From the NCBI GenBank assembly GCA_964058805.1, contig CAXKVV010001268.1:1-32424 (forward strand): a stretch of 32,424 nucleotides of DNA. Reading direction: 5' to 3'. The notes below the pieces were generated by a model that was not told the DNA's origin, made no database searches, and saw nothing but the letters and a program-made list of their open reading frames with translations. Position numbers and translations under genes: made by a program. The DNA comes from Schoenoplectus triqueter (lineage: Eukaryota > Streptophyta > Magnoliopsida > Poales > Cyperaceae). This document shows positions 32,082 to 32,424 of this stretch, piece after piece; within the stretch, counting starts at the first letter, position 1, and the number at the start of each line of letters is the position of its first letter.

Positions 32082-32099
32082 GTATCACACGTGTGATAC
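32082..32099. promoter_or_regulatory. 18-bp perfect palindrome with a G-box core
   Basis: GTATCACACGTGTGATAC is fully self-complementary and contains CACGTG, the binding core of plant bHLH and bZIP factors. On the minus strand a TATAAATAG lies upstream at 32410-32418. Whether this is an LTR or a promoter from beyond the right edge is unknown. Confidence 0.35.
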
Positions 32100-32424
32100 C
32101 TCTGTAGGTTATCCATCAGGACTGACCAGAGAGCGGCTTATTTCTTTTGCTAGAAATACCGTAAACTACGGTTTCCCGCAAAAACACTATTTATCGAGAA
32201 AAAGATGAAATAGTACTATTCATAACTCGCAGTTATTCTATTTCACACAAAGGTATAGAAATACCACAACTTTCATAAAAACACTATTCACCGATCCCAT
32301 GAATTCTAAAACAACCGTAAACCGAGAAAAAGAGAAAATAGAAACTCAAATCGATCAGTCGTGATATGATATGAACTGAATTAGTATGTTTCTCTTTCAT
32401 CCCACTCTTCTATTTATAACTTTT
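32100..32424. other. Unassigned right end with repeated CACTATT motifs
   Basis: AAAACACTATTTATCGAG and AAAACACTATTCACCGAT recur, as do GAGAAAAAGATGAAATAG and GAGAAAAAGAGAAAATAG, so an internal diverged duplication exists. A minus-strand TATA-like box sits at the edge. It may be part of a retroelement LTR. Confidence 0.35.

Overview
The window looks like nuclear DNA of a flowering plant. It is AT-rich, has spliced genes with short GT-AG introns, carries two genes of the land-plant NAB (NET actin-binding) family, and the space between genes is full of small DNA transposons (hAT, Mutator and possibly Helitron types), microsatellites and retroelement remnants. There are no bacterial-type operons, tRNA, rRNA or CRISPR arrays. 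The species cannot be named from this sequence.

Layout. Positions 1-6072 (minus strand) hold the 5' part of a large NETWORKED-1-like gene. Exon 1 and exon 2 form the NAB domain and the first part of a very long coiled coil. Exons 3-6 are an array of related coiled-coil exons, all in phase 0, and the gene runs off the left edge. About 6073-7050 is the probable 5' leader. From about 7.1 to 24.1 kb no convincing gene is seen. This stretch holds an inverted pair of Helitron-like copies (7630-8023 and 10222-10614), a 1.2-kb tandem repeat that looks like retroelement LTRs (11131-13454), several long-inverted-repeat MITEs (14758-14995, 16322-16707, 16750-17185, 23753-24143), a hAT MITE (17490-17700), a striking GC-rich nested palindrome (18380-18716), and a satellite-like array of 21-bp units (19855-20700). 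At 24.2-24.8 kb a GC-rich, CT-rich stretch may be the start of a small plus-strand gene. Positions 24950-27340 (minus) hold a second, shorter NAB gene with a duplicated half-NAB exon. The right end has a hAT element inserted in another member of its own family (28021-28558), a decayed Mutator-like transposase locus with long inverted repeats (about 29190-31510), and unassigned sequence with tandem and palindromic repeats.

How the genes relate. The two NAB genes lie on the same strand, share the position and phase of their first intron, and share motifs after the NAB domain, so they are probably old tandem duplicates. NET proteins link actin filaments to membranes; the long coiled coils probably serve self-association. 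The most interesting biology is exon-level duplication in both genes: a coiled-coil exon array in the first, and a phase-compatible second copy of the NAB C-terminal half in the second. All splice sites are inferred by eye from reading frame, GT-AG signals and homology between exons; none is confirmed by transcripts.
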